Source: Cohnella fermenti
GTDB lineage: Bacteria > Bacillota > Bacilli > Paenibacillales > Paenibacillaceae
Direction of reading: 5' to 3'
Length of the DNA stretch: 55,427 nucleotides
Assembly: GCF_004801405.1 (NCBI RefSeq)
Contig: NZ_SSOB01000058.1
Location: 1 to 55,427 of the forward strand
A model generated the notes under the pieces. It worked only from the letters and a program-made list of their open reading frames with translations, searched no databases and was not told where the DNA came from. A program made the position numbers and the translations under genes. Below, piece after piece: positions 44,246-53,739 of this stretch. The number at the start of each line of letters is the position of its first letter. Position 1 is the first letter of the stretch.

Positions 44246-44701
44246 TTGAGCAAGTGGTTTATGCACCCGATTCGGGTACGCTACCAGGAGACGGACAAAA
44301 TGGCCGTCGTATACCACACGAACTACATTAATTGGTTCGAGATCGGACGGACGGAATGGATTCGTCAGGCGGGGCTGAGCTTCCGCGATATCGAGGGGAT
44401 GGGACTTATGCTGCCGGTCGTTCATCTGGAGGCTTCCTACCTGAAGCCGGCCAAGTACGACGATTGGATCACGGTCTGCACGCGGGTGACCGAGTTCTCC
44501 AAGGTGCGCCTGCGCTTCGAGTACAAGGTGCTTCTGGGGGATCTGACCTCCGGCGGCCCGCTCGTCGACGAGGCTCCGGATGCTCCGCTGCTGACGAGCG
44601 GAAGCTCGCTGCACGGCTGGATCAATTCGGACTGGAAGATCGTCGCTCTCGACAGGAAGGCGCCGCAGTTGTACGAGCTGCTGAAGAAGCTGGCCGAGTA
44701 G
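44246..44701 (+). CDS. Acyl-CoA thioesterase, YbgC/4-hydroxybenzoyl-CoA type
   Basis: 151-aa single hotdog-fold protein. The motif RYQETDKMAVVYHTNYINWFE carries the family's catalytic aspartate (D in ETDKM) and the conserved Y-H-x-N-Y; GLSFRDIEGMGLMLPVV follows. Such enzymes hydrolyse short acyl-CoA or 4-hydroxybenzoyl-CoA thioesters; the substrate is unknown. TTG 44246 is chosen because AGGAG lies ten bases upstream; an internal ATG at 44261 would remove five residues. Followed by fxsA after 68 bp. Confidence 0.85.
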   Translation: MSKWFMHPIRVRYQETDKMAVVYHTNYINWFEIGRTEWIRQAGLSFRDIEGMGLMLPVVHLEASYLKPAKYDDWITVCTRVTEFSKVRLRFEYKVLLGDLTSGGPLVDEAPDAPLLTSGSSLHGWINSDWKIVALDRKAPQLYELLKKLAE

Positions 44702-44769
44702 GAGCCGGTGTCCGTTCCTGCAACGGTTCATTCCTTTGTCCGTACTATAGGGGAGACGAGGAGGGACAG

Positions 44770-45183
44770 ATGATGTGGATTCGCAAGGCGGGATGGATAT
44801 TCCTGATCGCGGTGGCGGCGGAGATAGCGGGGATTATGGCGATGGGAAGCTGGATCGGCGGATGGCCGACGTTCGGTCTGCTGCTGATCGGAGCCGCGCT
44901 GGGCGGGCTTCTCGTGCAGACGGAAGGGCGCAAGAGCTGGAATGAGGCGAGGAGCCTGATGCAGGAGGGACGCCCGCCGGGACCGGCGGTGCTGAACGGC
45001 CTGTGTGTCGTGGCGGGAGGCATTCTGCTCGTTGTGCCGGGTTTCCTCTCGGATATCGTGGGACTGACGCTGCTGCTTCCTTTTACACGACCGTTGTATA
45101 AAGGGTATCTGTATCTGTGGCTGGAGCGCAGGTTCCGGTCGGGATCGATCCGCGTGTTCCGCGGGCCTCACGGACCGTCGTGA
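44770..45183 (+). CDS. fxsA: FxsA family membrane protein
   Basis: 137-aa membrane protein with helices at about residues 6-24, 28-48 and 75-100, and a basic C-terminal tail. The motif GGILLVVPGFLSDIVGLTLLLP is the family hallmark. E. coli FxsA was named for suppressing F-plasmid exclusion of phage T7 when overproduced; its normal role is unknown. GAGGAGG lies five bases before ATG 44770, with a second ATG at 44773. Adjacent to ytvI, as in Bacillus. Confidence 0.85.
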   Translation: MMWIRKAGWIFLIAVAAEIAGIMAMGSWIGGWPTFGLLLIGAALGGLLVQTEGRKSWNEARSLMQEGRPPGPAVLNGLCVVAGGILLVVPGFLSDIVGLTLLLPFTRPLYKGYLYLWLERRFRSGSIRVFRGPHGPS

Positions 45184-45214
45184 GGACTGCGCCGGAGCTG
45201 CGCCCGCCCGCGGG

Positions 45215-45258
45215 AACCCCCGAGCAAGTCGCGACTGCGGCTCGCGGCGGGGGTTTCT
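45215..45258 (+). terminator. Terminator between convergent fxsA and ytvI
   Basis: AACCCC plus CGAGC pairs with GCTCG plus GGGGTT, with an inner TCGCGA-containing loop, then TTTCTTC. It may serve fxsA; the AACCCC side offers little for the opposite strand. Confidence 0.55.
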
Positions 45259-45332
45259 TCATACGCAAGGACCAGAACGGCACATAAGTCGGCGAGCCGG
45301 CGGTGCGATCGGTATTGTATAATAGGATTCAG

Positions 45333-46454
45333 TTAGAGAAACCTGTTGCCGTGGAGGATGTAGCGTCCGATGTCGCGGAAGATGCCGGCGCGGTGGCAGG
45401 TGGTCAGGATTACGATGGCGACGGGACCGAGGATGAGGCCGAGGACGCCCAGCAGCTTCAGCCCGACGAACATGGCGATCAGCGTGGGGAGCGGAGCGAG
45501 GCCGACGCTGGAGGCGAGCACCTTGGGCTCGATCACCTGTCTCGCGATCAAGACGATTCCGTATAGGAGGGATAAGGCTCCTCCCGTTCTCCAATCCCCG
45601 ATGATGAACAGATAGGCGATCCACGGCACGAGCACGGCGCCGACCCCGAGGTACGGGAGCAGGTCGACCAGGCCGATCAGGAGCGAGATGGACAGCGCAT
45701 TCTTGACGCCGATGATCATGAGGCCGATGAACACGACGACAGCGGTAATCGAGATCATGATCAATTGAGCCCTGATGTAGCCGAACAGCGCGTGGCGAAG
45801 GTCCTCCCATACCGCGGCCGCCCGCTTGCGGGTCCGCTCGGGGAACCAGCCGGCCATTCTGCCGATGTAGCGGCTCCAGTCCTTGCTGATGAAGAAGGTG
45901 GCGAGCAGCACGACGACGGCGATGGTTGCCACTTGGGGCAGGGAGGCGAGGATGTCGATAATCCCGTTGAGAAAAGCCCCCGCCAGGCTCGTGCCCGCCT
46001 CGGCCGCCGCTTTGGCCGTGTCCGAGATGCGGTTGTTGATCGTCTCCTGGTAGTTCGGATTCTCGCGGTAGAACGTGTTGATTCTCTCGATCAGCCGTTC
46101 GATCTCGGGGCTGGCGAGGAGCCGTTCGATCGCGTGCTGGGTCAGGGCGACGAGCTGCTGCAGCGAGCCGGACACGTTCGTCAGCTCTTGGGCGAGCCGG
46201 ACGACCAGCGCCGAGACGATCGTCAGCATCGACGTCGCGAACAGCAGCAGCGTCATCGCGACGGCCATCCACCTCGGCATGTGCAGCTTCAGATGGAGCG
46301 CGTCCACGACCGGGTTCATGGCATAAGCGAGCAGCCAGCCGAGCAGGAACGGGTAGAGAAGCGGCAGAGCCCAGCCCGCCGCGAACGCGCCAAGGACGAC
46401 AGCGACAAGCAGCATGAGCAGGCGAAGCCATTGGCCTGCAATCCGTCGATCCAC
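45333..46454 (-). CDS. ytvI: AI-2E family transporter, sporulation protein YtvI
   Basis: 373-aa polytopic membrane protein of the UPF0118/AI-2E exporter family, with hydrophobic segments near residues 10-50, 60-85, 165-190, 215-245, 250-290 and 310-350. An amphipathic helical stretch (about 90-150) lies between. The name follows its size and its place beside fxsA and citZ, where B. subtilis has YtvI; a role in sporulation is inferred from that. GTG 46454 follows AAGGAGG. Transcribed alone, divergently from ppk. Confidence 0.82.
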   Translation of the reverse strand: MDRRIAGQWLRLLMLLVAVVLGAFAAGWALPLLYPFLLGWLLAYAMNPVVDALHLKLHMPRWMAVAMTLLLFATSMLTIVSALVVRLAQELTNVSGSLQQLVALTQHAIERLLASPEIERLIERINTFYRENPNYQETINNRISDTAKAAAEAGTSLAGAFLNGIIDILASLPQVATIAVVVLLATFFISKDWSRYIGRMAGWFPERTRKRAAAVWEDLRHALFGYIRAQLIMISITAVVVFIGLMIIGVKNALSISLLIGLVDLLPYLGVGAVLVPWIAYLFIIGDWRTGGALSLLYGIVLIARQVIEPKVLASSVGLAPLPTLIAMFVGLKLLGVLGLILGPVAIVILTTCHRAGIFRDIGRYILHGNRFL

Positions 46455-46591
46455 GCAGGACGCCTCCTTCGGGCACAGCCGTTCGGTTAAGGGATGAATT
46501 CATTGTAGAGGATCGCCGCAGGGCTTCGCTTATGGCTGGCTTCCCATTTCGCCGAGTTATTTCGACTTTGGCTCCGCGGTTCGCGGCGAAT

Positions 46592-46623
46592 TTTACACCG
46601 GGTTAACATTCGTGCGGCATAAT
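46592..46623 (+). promoter_or_regulatory. PhoP-type box and -10 before ppk
   Basis: TTTACA (46592) and TTAACA (46603) are exact TT(A/T)ACA half-sites with a 5-bp gap, the 11-bp repeat of Bacillus PhoP boxes. CATAAT (46618-46623) follows as a plausible -10. This fits phosphate-starvation control of polyphosphate synthesis. Only two repeats are clear. Confidence 0.5.
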
Positions 46624-46669
46624 GGAAGACAAGACATAAATGAGCAAGACAATCTAGGGGGAGCTAAGG

Positions 46670-48760
46670 ATGACCGTGTCCAAAAAATACATCAATCGGG
46701 ACTTAAGCTGGATCGAGTTCAATCGCAGGGTGCTGGAGGAGGCCGAAGATCCGACGACGCCGCTGCTCGAGCGGCTGCAATTCCTGTCCATCGTCTCCAG
46801 CAATCTGGACGAATTCATGAGCGTTCGGGTCGCGGGCTTGAAGGATCAGCTCAAAGCCGGATTCCTGAAGGCGGACTTCACCGGCTACACGCCGCACGGC
46901 CTGCTTAAGCGGGTGCTCAAGCGAACGAACCAGATGGTGCGCAAGCAGTACAAGGATTACCGCGAACTGATGCGCAGTCTCGCAAGGGAAGGAACGGTCA
47001 TCGCGGCGTGGGAGGACCTGAGCCCCGAGCAGATGGAAGTGATGACGGATTACTTCCAGAAGATCGTCTATCCGGTGCTCACGCCGATGGCGGTCGACAG
47101 CAGCCGCCCGTTCCCGCTGCTGCACAGCAAGGAGCTGTACCTGGCCGTCGTGCTGAAGGCTGACCCGACGGACGAGAAGCTGAAGGGCCAGACGTTCAGC
47201 GCGATCGTTCAGGTTCCTTCGATCCTGCTGCGAACGGCGGGAGTTCCGGGGCGGCGCAATTCGCGCCGGGCGACGTTCCTGCTGCTCGAGGATCTGATCA
47301 AGCAGCATATCGGCCAACTGTTCAGCGGATACACGATCGAAGGCGCGCATGCGTTCCGCGTGACGCGCAATTCCGATCTCGCGCTTAACGAGGAAGGGGC
47401 CGAGGACCTGCTGCAGGAGATCGAGAAGGAGCTGCGCCGCCGCAGGCGCGGCTTCCCGGTCCGGCTGGAGGTCGAGACGGGGATGCATCCGGATGCGCTC
47501 GACCTGCTCAAGGATGAGCTGGAGGTGACGGAGGACGACATCTTCGAGATCGAAGGCCCGCTCGACTTGACGTTCCTCTCGAAGTTCGCTTCCTCGCTGC
47601 CGAATTCGGAGCACCTTCGTTACCCGCCGATCGACCCCGTCTATCCGGTCGAATTCGAGGAAGAGGACCAGATGATGGCCGTGATCCGCGAGCGCGACGT
47701 GCTCGTGTACCACCCGTACGAGTCGTTCGAGGCGGTCAACGATTTTATCTACGAGGCGGCTGTCGATCCCGACGTCATGGCGATCAAAATGACGCTGTAT
47801 CGGGTCAACGTAAATTCGGCGCTTGTGAAGGCGTTGGCGCAGGCGGCCGAGTCCGGCAAGCAGGTGACCGTCGTCGTGGAGCTGAAGGCGCGATTCGACG
47901 AGGAGCGCAACATCGCTTGGGCGAGGCAGCTCGAGCGGGCCGGCTGTCATGTCGTCTACGGTCTGGTCGGGCTGAAGACCCATGCGAAGATCACGCTGGT
48001 CGTCCGAAGGGAAGAAGGCTCGCTGCGCCGGTACGTCCACGTGGGCACGGGGAATTACAACGAGAACACGGCCAAGGTGTACACGGACGCCGGCCTGTTC
48101 ACCTGCCACCCGGACATCGGCACCGACGCGTCCGCCTTGTTCAACGAGATGACGGGCTATTCGACGCCGCACAACTGGCGTGCGTTCGCGGTCGCTCCGG
48201 TCGGCCTCAAGCCGAAGCTGTTCGACCTGATCGACCGGGAGATCGGCTTCGCGAAGGCGGGGAAGCCCGCGCGCATCGTCGCGAAGCTGAATTCCCTGTC
48301 CAATCAGTCGATGATCGACAAGCTGTACGAGGCCTCGCAGGCGGGCGTGTCGATCCAGTTGATCATCCGCGGGGTATGCTGCCTCCGTCCCGGCGTGCTC
48401 GGCCTCAGCGAGAACGTGAGGGTCGTCAGCATCGTCGACCGGTTCCTCGAGCACTCGCGGATCATGGCCTTCTCCGGCGGCGGAGAGGAAGAGGTGTACA
48501 TCTCGAGTGCGGACTGGATGACCCGCAACCTGAGCCGGCGCGTCGAGCTGCTCTGCCCGGTGTACGATCCGTCCATCCGGCAGATGCTGCTGAACCTGCT
48601 GCAGATGAACCTGCTCGACAACGTGAAGGCGAGGGAGCTGGCGTCCGGCGGCGGCTACTCCCGCGTTGCAGGCGGGGAAGAGCCGCTGCGCAGCCAATTC
48701 GGCGCGTCCGACATTCCGCTGTGGAAGACGGTCGCGATTGCTGCGGAAGAGCAGGGATAG
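46670..48760 (+). CDS. ppk: Polyphosphate kinase 1
   Basis: 696 aa; makes polyphosphate reversibly from ATP. The order of PPK1 domains is complete: N domain (NRDLSWIEFNRRVLEEA), head domain to about 320, then two phospholipase-D-like C domains. VHVGTGNYNENTAKVYTD carries H457, corresponding to the autophosphorylated histidine motif; VELKARFDEERNI and SSADWMTRNLSRRVELLCPV are further hallmarks. ATG 46670 follows GGGGGAG. It sits opposite ppx with a 54-aa gene between, the common synthesis/breakdown pairing. Confidence 0.96.
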   Translation: MTVSKKYINRDLSWIEFNRRVLEEAEDPTTPLLERLQFLSIVSSNLDEFMSVRVAGLKDQLKAGFLKADFTGYTPHGLLKRVLKRTNQMVRKQYKDYRELMRSLAREGTVIAAWEDLSPEQMEVMTDYFQKIVYPVLTPMAVDSSRPFPLLHSKELYLAVVLKADPTDEKLKGQTFSAIVQVPSILLRTAGVPGRRNSRRATFLLLEDLIKQHIGQLFSGYTIEGAHAFRVTRNSDLALNEEGAEDLLQEIEKELRRRRRGFPVRLEVETGMHPDALDLLKDELEVTEDDIFEIEGPLDLTFLSKFASSLPNSEHLRYPPIDPVYPVEFEEEDQMMAVIRERDVLVYHPYESFEAVNDFIYEAAVDPDVMAIKMTLYRVNVNSALVKALAQAAESGKQVTVVVELKARFDEERNIAWARQLERAGCHVVYGLVGLKTHAKITLVVRREEGSLRRYVHVGTGNYNENTAKVYTDAGLFTCHPDIGTDASALFNEMTGYSTPHNWRAFAVAPVGLKPKLFDLIDREIGFAKAGKPARIVAKLNSLSNQSMIDKLYEASQAGVSIQLIIRGVCCLRPGVLGLSENVRVVSIVDRFLEHSRIMAFSGGGEEEVYISSADWMTRNLSRRVELLCPVYDPSIRQMLLNLLQMNLLDNVKARELASGGGYSRVAGGEEPLRSQFGASDIPLWKTVAIAAEEQG

Positions 48761-48856
48761 GACGATTTTTCACGCTGCGTTGACGTTCTTCTAATCTCCG
48801 GTTGATGAGCCCGCATTATGATGGGGGTAACAACCGGAGAGACGGGAGGGAAGAGC

Positions 48857-49021
48857 ATGGTGGAATTCGACGTGATCGTGAACGGCAAGGTGGAGGAGAC
48901 GATCCGGCCGAAGACGCAGAAGCTGAGAGAGATCTATGAGCTTCTGAACGGGCGGATGATGAACGGTCTGAAGCGGAAGTACGGCGTGGGCGTTCAAGTA
49001 AGACGAAGGATGGTCTACTAG
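48857..49021 (+). CDS. Small conserved protein between ppk and ppx
   Basis: 54 aa (MVEFDVIVNGKVEETIRPKT...RRRMVY), basic, not recognised by name. GGGAGGG stands six bases before ATG 48857. The leader at 48780-48830 contains TTGACG and TTGATG 22 bp apart and a CATTATGAT sequence resembling a weaker version of the ppk promoter. Possibly expressed with polyphosphate genes; no function assigned. Confidence 0.6.
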   Translation: MVEFDVIVNGKVEETIRPKTQKLREIYELLNGRMMNGLKRKYGVGVQVRRRMVY

Positions 49022-49133
49022 AGAGGGTAAGGTGGCAATCGGGGCACCTTATTCTTTTTTTTATTTTACGCCGTCGATTGGCCTAAGCCGGCCTCCGTTC
49101 CTGTCGGACGGAGGTCGGCTGAAGGCGGGGCGC

Positions 49134-50690
49134 TTAGCGGGGGGGAGGGGCGAGCGTCGAGACGGAGAGGACCGGAGACAATCCCCAGCTCTTCTTGAAG
49201 TCCTTCGCGAGCGTCTCCACTTCCATCATCTCGACGTGCAGCGGGTGGTTCGCCGCGGCCGACAGCGTAAGCTGCCTGCTTCGCTCGACCGTGATATCGA
49301 GCGAGGCGATGCCTTGCGACTCGCTTCGGTCGAGAGCCGCCGCGAGCTGGAGCAGCATGCCCAGCTTCGAGATCCGCTCGAAGTCCCCTTCGCGCAGAAG
49401 CGCCTTGTAGGGGACAAGCCTGCTTCTCATCGCCCCGGGCCCCTTGTAGGAAGCGATGGCGGCGGTCAGCAGCATCTCCCGGTGGCCGAGGCCGTTCCAG
49501 TGGGCGTGCATCAGGATGTAGAACGTATGGTCCGCATTGTCCCCGACATCGATCATCGAGCCGATGCGGAACAGCCGCGAGGCCGCGTCCAGCAGCACCC
49601 GGCTGGACGGCGGCAGCGACGCCTCCGGGGCCAGACTGTCGTACAGGGAGAGAGCAAGTCGATTCACCTGCTCCAGGTGAGCCTGCGGGACGGTTGGATA
49701 TAATGCGGACAAATTGCGTATGCTGTCTTCCAGAACTTGACGAGAGGAGAGGAACACTTCCTCCGCCGGAAGACAGGCGTCGAAGAAGATCCCGTCCCGC
49801 AGGCCGGCGCCGCAGACGACGACTCGGGACGCCTGGCAGGCCTGGACGACGGCTTGAAGGATCAGCAGCCCGGGAACGATGACGTCGGCCCTGTCCTTCG
49901 ACAGGCCGGGCACCTTGCGCCTCTTCTCGACACCCAGCGGGGCAAGCGTCTGCAAGGCGTTCTCGAGCGCAAGAGGCGGGAATTCGTACCCGTGCAGGTT
50001 GCTCAGCGGGTAGTCGATGCTGCGCTGGGAGATCTTGGCGAACGAGCGCAGCGTTCCTCCGAGGCCGATCAGCGGAAGGCCCGGATGGGACCTGATCCAA
50101 GGCTCCGATCGCAGTTGGGCCGCAAGCTCGGAGACGGCCCGTTCCATGACGGCGGGAGGAACGGGCTCGTCCTTCATGCCGAATCGTCTGGACGTGTTTA
50201 CGCATCCGAATGGGAAGGAGACCGAAGAGACGATTTTCCGATCCCGCAGCAAAGTAATCTCGGTGCTCCCGCCGCCGATATCGACGACGAAGCCGTCCTC
50301 CACGTCCATCGTCCGCAGCATGGCGAGGCTGCCGAAGCGGGCCTCGTCCTCTCCGGACAGCAGCTCGATGGTCAGCCCGGTAACCTCTGTCAGCCGCGCC
50401 AGCGCTTGCTCGCGATTGGCCGCCTGGCGGATGGCTGCGGTGGCGACGGCCTTGATTCGGGTTGTCCGGTGCATCCGGCAGATGCGCTTGAAGTGCAGCA
50501 ATACCTCGGCGAGCTCGTCCACCGATTCGCGCGGGAGCTCCCCGCCGGCCGTCAGCTTCTGGCTGAGCCGGGCGGGCCAGCGGCCCTGATCGATGACGCG
50601 GAACGCGCCGTTCTCGGTTATCTGATACACGGCAAGCCGAACGGTGTTGGAGCCGATGTCGATCATGCCGATAATCTGTTTTTTGTACAA
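49134..50690 (-). CDS. ppx: Exopolyphosphatase, Ppx/GppA family with HD-like C-terminus
   Basis: 518 aa. Residues about 1-310 form the actin-like ASKHA phosphatase domain: IDIGSNTVRLAVY, LSGEDEARFGSLA, VVDIGGGSTEITL and IGLGGTLRSFAKI. The C-terminal ~200 residues form the helical HD-like domain of long exopolyphosphatases (HTFYILMHAHWNGLGHRE). It degrades polyphosphate from the end, or hydrolyses pppGpp. TTG 50690 is chosen because GGAGGT lies nine bases upstream; an internal ATG at 50666 starts at MIDIG and would trim eight residues. Convergent with ppk. Confidence 0.9.
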   Translation of the reverse strand: MYKKQIIGMIDIGSNTVRLAVYQITENGAFRVIDQGRWPARLSQKLTAGGELPRESVDELAEVLLHFKRICRMHRTTRIKAVATAAIRQAANREQALARLTEVTGLTIELLSGEDEARFGSLAMLRTMDVEDGFVVDIGGGSTEITLLRDRKIVSSVSFPFGCVNTSRRFGMKDEPVPPAVMERAVSELAAQLRSEPWIRSHPGLPLIGLGGTLRSFAKISQRSIDYPLSNLHGYEFPPLALENALQTLAPLGVEKRRKVPGLSKDRADVIVPGLLILQAVVQACQASRVVVCGAGLRDGIFFDACLPAEEVFLSSRQVLEDSIRNLSALYPTVPQAHLEQVNRLALSLYDSLAPEASLPPSSRVLLDAASRLFRIGSMIDVGDNADHTFYILMHAHWNGLGHREMLLTAAIASYKGPGAMRSRLVPYKALLREGDFERISKLGMLLQLAAALDRSESQGIASLDITVERSRQLTLSAAANHPLHVEMMEVETLAKDFKKSWGLSPVLSVSTLAPPPR

Positions 50691-51001
50691 GGCTTCAGCA
50701 CCTCCAGTCAGACCTATTCTATCATTACGGACGTTCCGGCAAAAGAACCTTTTATACGTGCGATAAAGCATTTTTATGCCTCGGTTTGTTCCAATCGATC
50801 TTGAAATCGTTTATCATTAGGGATGACTTATTTCCGTAACAATTCCCGATTACGGCTTATAATCGGACGTTAGGGTTCACCATTCCGACGCATTCGGGAA
50901 CAAATTCGGGAACACTGGGATCATTCTTGCGTTTATTCGCTACGCTGCTTCCGGGCGATTACCGGGTGATTTCTTTACTTGACCAAGAAGGAGAGATATC
51001 C

Positions 51002-52117
51002 ATGACAGCAACGAAAGGCCTGGAAGGCATCGTGGCTGCGACGTCCTCGATCAGCTCCATCATCGACGGCGTGCTCACTTATCGCGGCTATAACATTGAC
51101 GAACTGGCGGAGAAGGCTTCCTTCGAAGAAGTCGCTTACCTGCTCTGGCATGGCAAGCTCCCTAACCAAGAGGAGCTGAGCGGGCTGAAGGCTCAGCTCG
51201 ACGAATATGCGGCGCTTCCGGATGCGGTGATAGCCGGCCTGCGCCTGTATCCTTCCGGCAGCAACTCGATGGCGGCGCTCCGCACGGCCATCTCCAGCCT
51301 GGCGCTGTACGATTCCGAAGCCCAGGACATGAGCCGCGAAGCGAACGTTCGCAAGGCGATTCGCCTGCAAGCGCAGCTTCCGACGGTTGTCGCCGCGTTC
51401 GCGCGCATTCGCGAAGGCAAGGAGCCGGTCGCTCCGAAGAAGGGCGTCAGCGTCGCTCATAACTTCCTGTACATGCTGACCGGCGAGGAGCCGGCTGCGG
51501 TTGCGGTCGAAGCCTTGGACAAGGCGCTTGTTCTGCACGCAGACCACGAGCTTAACGCTTCGACGTTCGCGGCCCGCGTTACGGTCGGCACTCTGTCCGA
51601 CATCTACTCCGGCGTCACTTCCGCGATCGGCGCCCTGAAGGGGCCGCTGCACGGCGGCGCGAACGAAGCGGTTATGGTTATGTTGGACGAGATCGGCACG
51701 ATCGACAACGTCGAGTCCTACGTGCAGTCGAAGCTTGACAACAAGGTCAAGATCATGGGCTTCGGCCACCGCGTCTACAAGAACGGCGACCCGCGCGCGA
51801 AGCATCTGCAAGCGATGTCCAAGTCGCTTGGCGAGCTGCGCGGCGACATGAGGCTCTACGAGATGTCCGTCAAGATCGAATCGATGGTCGTCGGACAGAA
51901 GGGCCTGCGCCCGAACGTCGACTTCTATTCCGCTTCTTGCTACACCATGTTGGGTATTCCGCGCGACCTGTTCACGCCGATCTTCGCGATCAGCCGCGTC
52001 TCCGGCTGGACGGCGCACATCCTCGAGCAATACGAGGACAACCGCCTCATCCGCCCGCGCGCCGAGTATGTCGGACCGGTCAACCAGCTCTACGCGGCCG
52101 TCGCCGATCGCGCGTAA
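51002..52117 (+). CDS. citZ: Citrate synthase
   Basis: 371-aa type II citrate synthase (acetyl-CoA + oxaloacetate to citrate). Catalytic regions HADHELNASTFAAR, GPLHGGANEAV and GFGHRVYKNGDPR are intact, as is the C-terminal ISRVSGWTAHILEQ. AAGGAG stands before ATG 51002; an upstream in-frame extension to 50927 is unsupported. A perfect TATAAT -10 lies at 50858-50863 without a good -35, followed by a long leader with ATTCGGGAACA repeated near 50891 and 50905. First of citZ-icd-mdh, each separated by a terminator. Confidence 0.96.
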   Translation: MTATKGLEGIVAATSSISSIIDGVLTYRGYNIDELAEKASFEEVAYLLWHGKLPNQEELSGLKAQLDEYAALPDAVIAGLRLYPSGSNSMAALRTAISSLALYDSEAQDMSREANVRKAIRLQAQLPTVVAAFARIREGKEPVAPKKGVSVAHNFLYMLTGEEPAAVAVEALDKALVLHADHELNASTFAARVTVGTLSDIYSGVTSAIGALKGPLHGGANEAVMVMLDEIGTIDNVESYVQSKLDNKVKIMGFGHRVYKNGDPRAKHLQAMSKSLGELRGDMRLYEMSVKIESMVVGQKGLRPNVDFYSASCYTMLGIPRDLFTPIFAISRVSGWTAHILEQYEDNRLIRPRAEYVGPVNQLYAAVADRA

Positions 52118-52134
52118 CGAACAAGTCGGTCTGA

Positions 52135-52195
52135 ACGCCGGCAGCCCGTCTTCCCGTCCGCTCTTCGGGCGGAGGGGGGACGAGCGCCGGTTTTT
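52135..52195 (+). terminator. Rho-independent terminator after citZ
   Basis: CGCCGGC/GCGCCGG outer and CCCGTC/GACG plus CCGC/GCGG inner stems, ending in TTTTT. Confidence 0.85.
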
Positions 52196-52239
52196 GCGGT
52201 AAAATACACTTATACGATTATTTAGGAGGAGTTATATTC

Positions 52240-53535
52240 ATGGCACAACTCGAGAAATTCGCAGCGCCGACTTCCGGCGAAGCTATTACGGTACAGAATG
52301 GCGTTCTGAACGTTCCCAACAATCCGATCATTCCGTTCATCGAAGGCGACGGCACGGGCCGCGACATCTGGCGCGCTTCCCAGCGCGTTCTGGACGCGGC
52401 TGTAGAGAAGGCATACAAGGGCGAGAAGAAGATTGCCTGGTACGAAGTGTTCGCCGGCGAGAAGGCGTTCAATGCTTACGGCGAGTGGCTTCCGGCCGAC
52501 ACGCTGACGGCTATCCGCGAGTACATCATCGCGATCAAGGGTCCGCTGACGACGCCGATCGGCGGCGGCATTCGTTCCCTGAACGTTGCGCTTCGCCAAG
52601 AGCTCGACCTGTACGTGTGCTTGCGCCCGGTTCGTTACTTCAACGGCGTCCCTTCCCCGGTTAAGCGTCCGGAGCTGGTCGACATGGTTATCTTCCGCGA
52701 GAACACCGAGGACATCTACGCCGGCATCGAGTACCAAGCGGAGACGGCCGACGCGAAGAAGGTCATCGAGTTCCTGCAGAAGGAGATGGGCGTGAACAAG
52801 ATCCGCTTCCCGGAGACGTCCGGCATCGGGATCAAGCCGGTATCCTCCGACGGCTCGAAGCGTCTCGTTCGCGCTGCGATCGAATACGCGATCAAGCATG
52901 AGCGCAAGTCCGTTACCCTCGTGCACAAGGGCAACATCATGAAGTTCACGGAAGGCGCGTTCAAGAACTGGGGCTACGAAGTGGCCGAGACCGAATTCGC
53001 CGACAAGACCTTCACTTGGGGCCAATACGATGCGATCAAGGCGGAGCAAGGCGAAGAGGCGGCTAACGCGGCACAGAAGGCTGCTCTTGCCGAAGGCAAG
53101 ATCCTCGTGAAGGACGCTATTGCCGACATCGCCCTGCAACAAGTTCTGACTCGTCCGACCGACTTCGACGTGATTGCAACGTTGAACCTGAACGGCGACT
53201 ACCTGTCCGACGCTCTGGCTGCGCAAGTCGGCGGCATCGGCATCGCTCCGGGAGCGAACATCAACTACCTGACCGGCCACGCGATCTTCGAAGCGACTCA
53301 CGGCACCGCTCCCAAGTATGCCGACAAGGACGTCGTCAACCCGGGCTCCGTTATCCTGTCCGGCGTTATGCTCTTCGAGCACCTCGGCTGGCAAGAAGCG
53401 GCTGACCTTATCTATAAGGGCCTCGAAGAATCCATCAACAGCAAGGTCGTTACTTATGACTTCGCTCGCCTGATGGAAGGCGCAACGGAAGTGAAGTGCT
53501 CCGCGTTCGCGGACGAGATCATTAAGAACATGTAA
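52240..53535 (+). CDS. icd: Isocitrate dehydrogenase, NADP-dependent type
   Basis: 431-aa homodimeric enzyme converting isocitrate to 2-oxoglutarate. Features: the IPFIEGDGTGRDIW start motif, GPLTTPIGGGIRSLNVALRQ for the phosphoserine/substrate loop, LRPVRYF, NTEDIYAGIEY, VHKGNIMKFTEGAF and GTAPKYADKDVVNPGS near the coenzyme site. The K and Y in the tail of that last region agree with NADP preference of the Bacillus enzyme. AGGAGGAG precedes ATG 52240. Middle gene of the TCA cluster. Confidence 0.96.
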   Translation: MAQLEKFAAPTSGEAITVQNGVLNVPNNPIIPFIEGDGTGRDIWRASQRVLDAAVEKAYKGEKKIAWYEVFAGEKAFNAYGEWLPADTLTAIREYIIAIKGPLTTPIGGGIRSLNVALRQELDLYVCLRPVRYFNGVPSPVKRPELVDMVIFRENTEDIYAGIEYQAETADAKKVIEFLQKEMGVNKIRFPETSGIGIKPVSSDGSKRLVRAAIEYAIKHERKSVTLVHKGNIMKFTEGAFKNWGYEVAETEFADKTFTWGQYDAIKAEQGEEAANAAQKAALAEGKILVKDAIADIALQQVLTRPTDFDVIATLNLNGDYLSDALAAQVGGIGIAPGANINYLTGHAIFEATHGTAPKYADKDVVNPGSVILSGVMLFEHLGWQEAADLIYKGLEESINSKVVTYDFARLMEGATEVKCSAFADEIIKNM

Positions 53536-53605
53536 GCTTTCGAACCCTCTGGACACCCGACGGATAACGTTGGAGCGACAGAGACGCGTGAGAAGGAACG
53601 CCGAA

Positions 53606-53652
53606 GTCTGGGCACCCGACGATTTATCGTTTGGTGTCCAGATTTGTTTTTA
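53606..53652 (+). terminator. Terminator after icd
   Basis: TCTGGGCACC and GGTGTCCAGA form the stem, with ACGAT/ATCGT pairing inside, then TTTGTTTTT. A related CTGGACACCCGACGG sequence lies nearer the stop at 53550, so part of this hairpin is duplicated. Confidence 0.75.
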
Positions 53653-53739
53653 TCCGAGGTTTGGATGAGGGCTTGCATGAATCATGCGGCTTCGAGGAAT
53701 AATCTGCTAATGGATATATTAGGGAAGGAATGAACGAAC

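Noticed and set aside
46703..48697. Long - strand frame opposite ppk
   Set aside because: Shadow of ppk, whose motifs are complete on the + strand.
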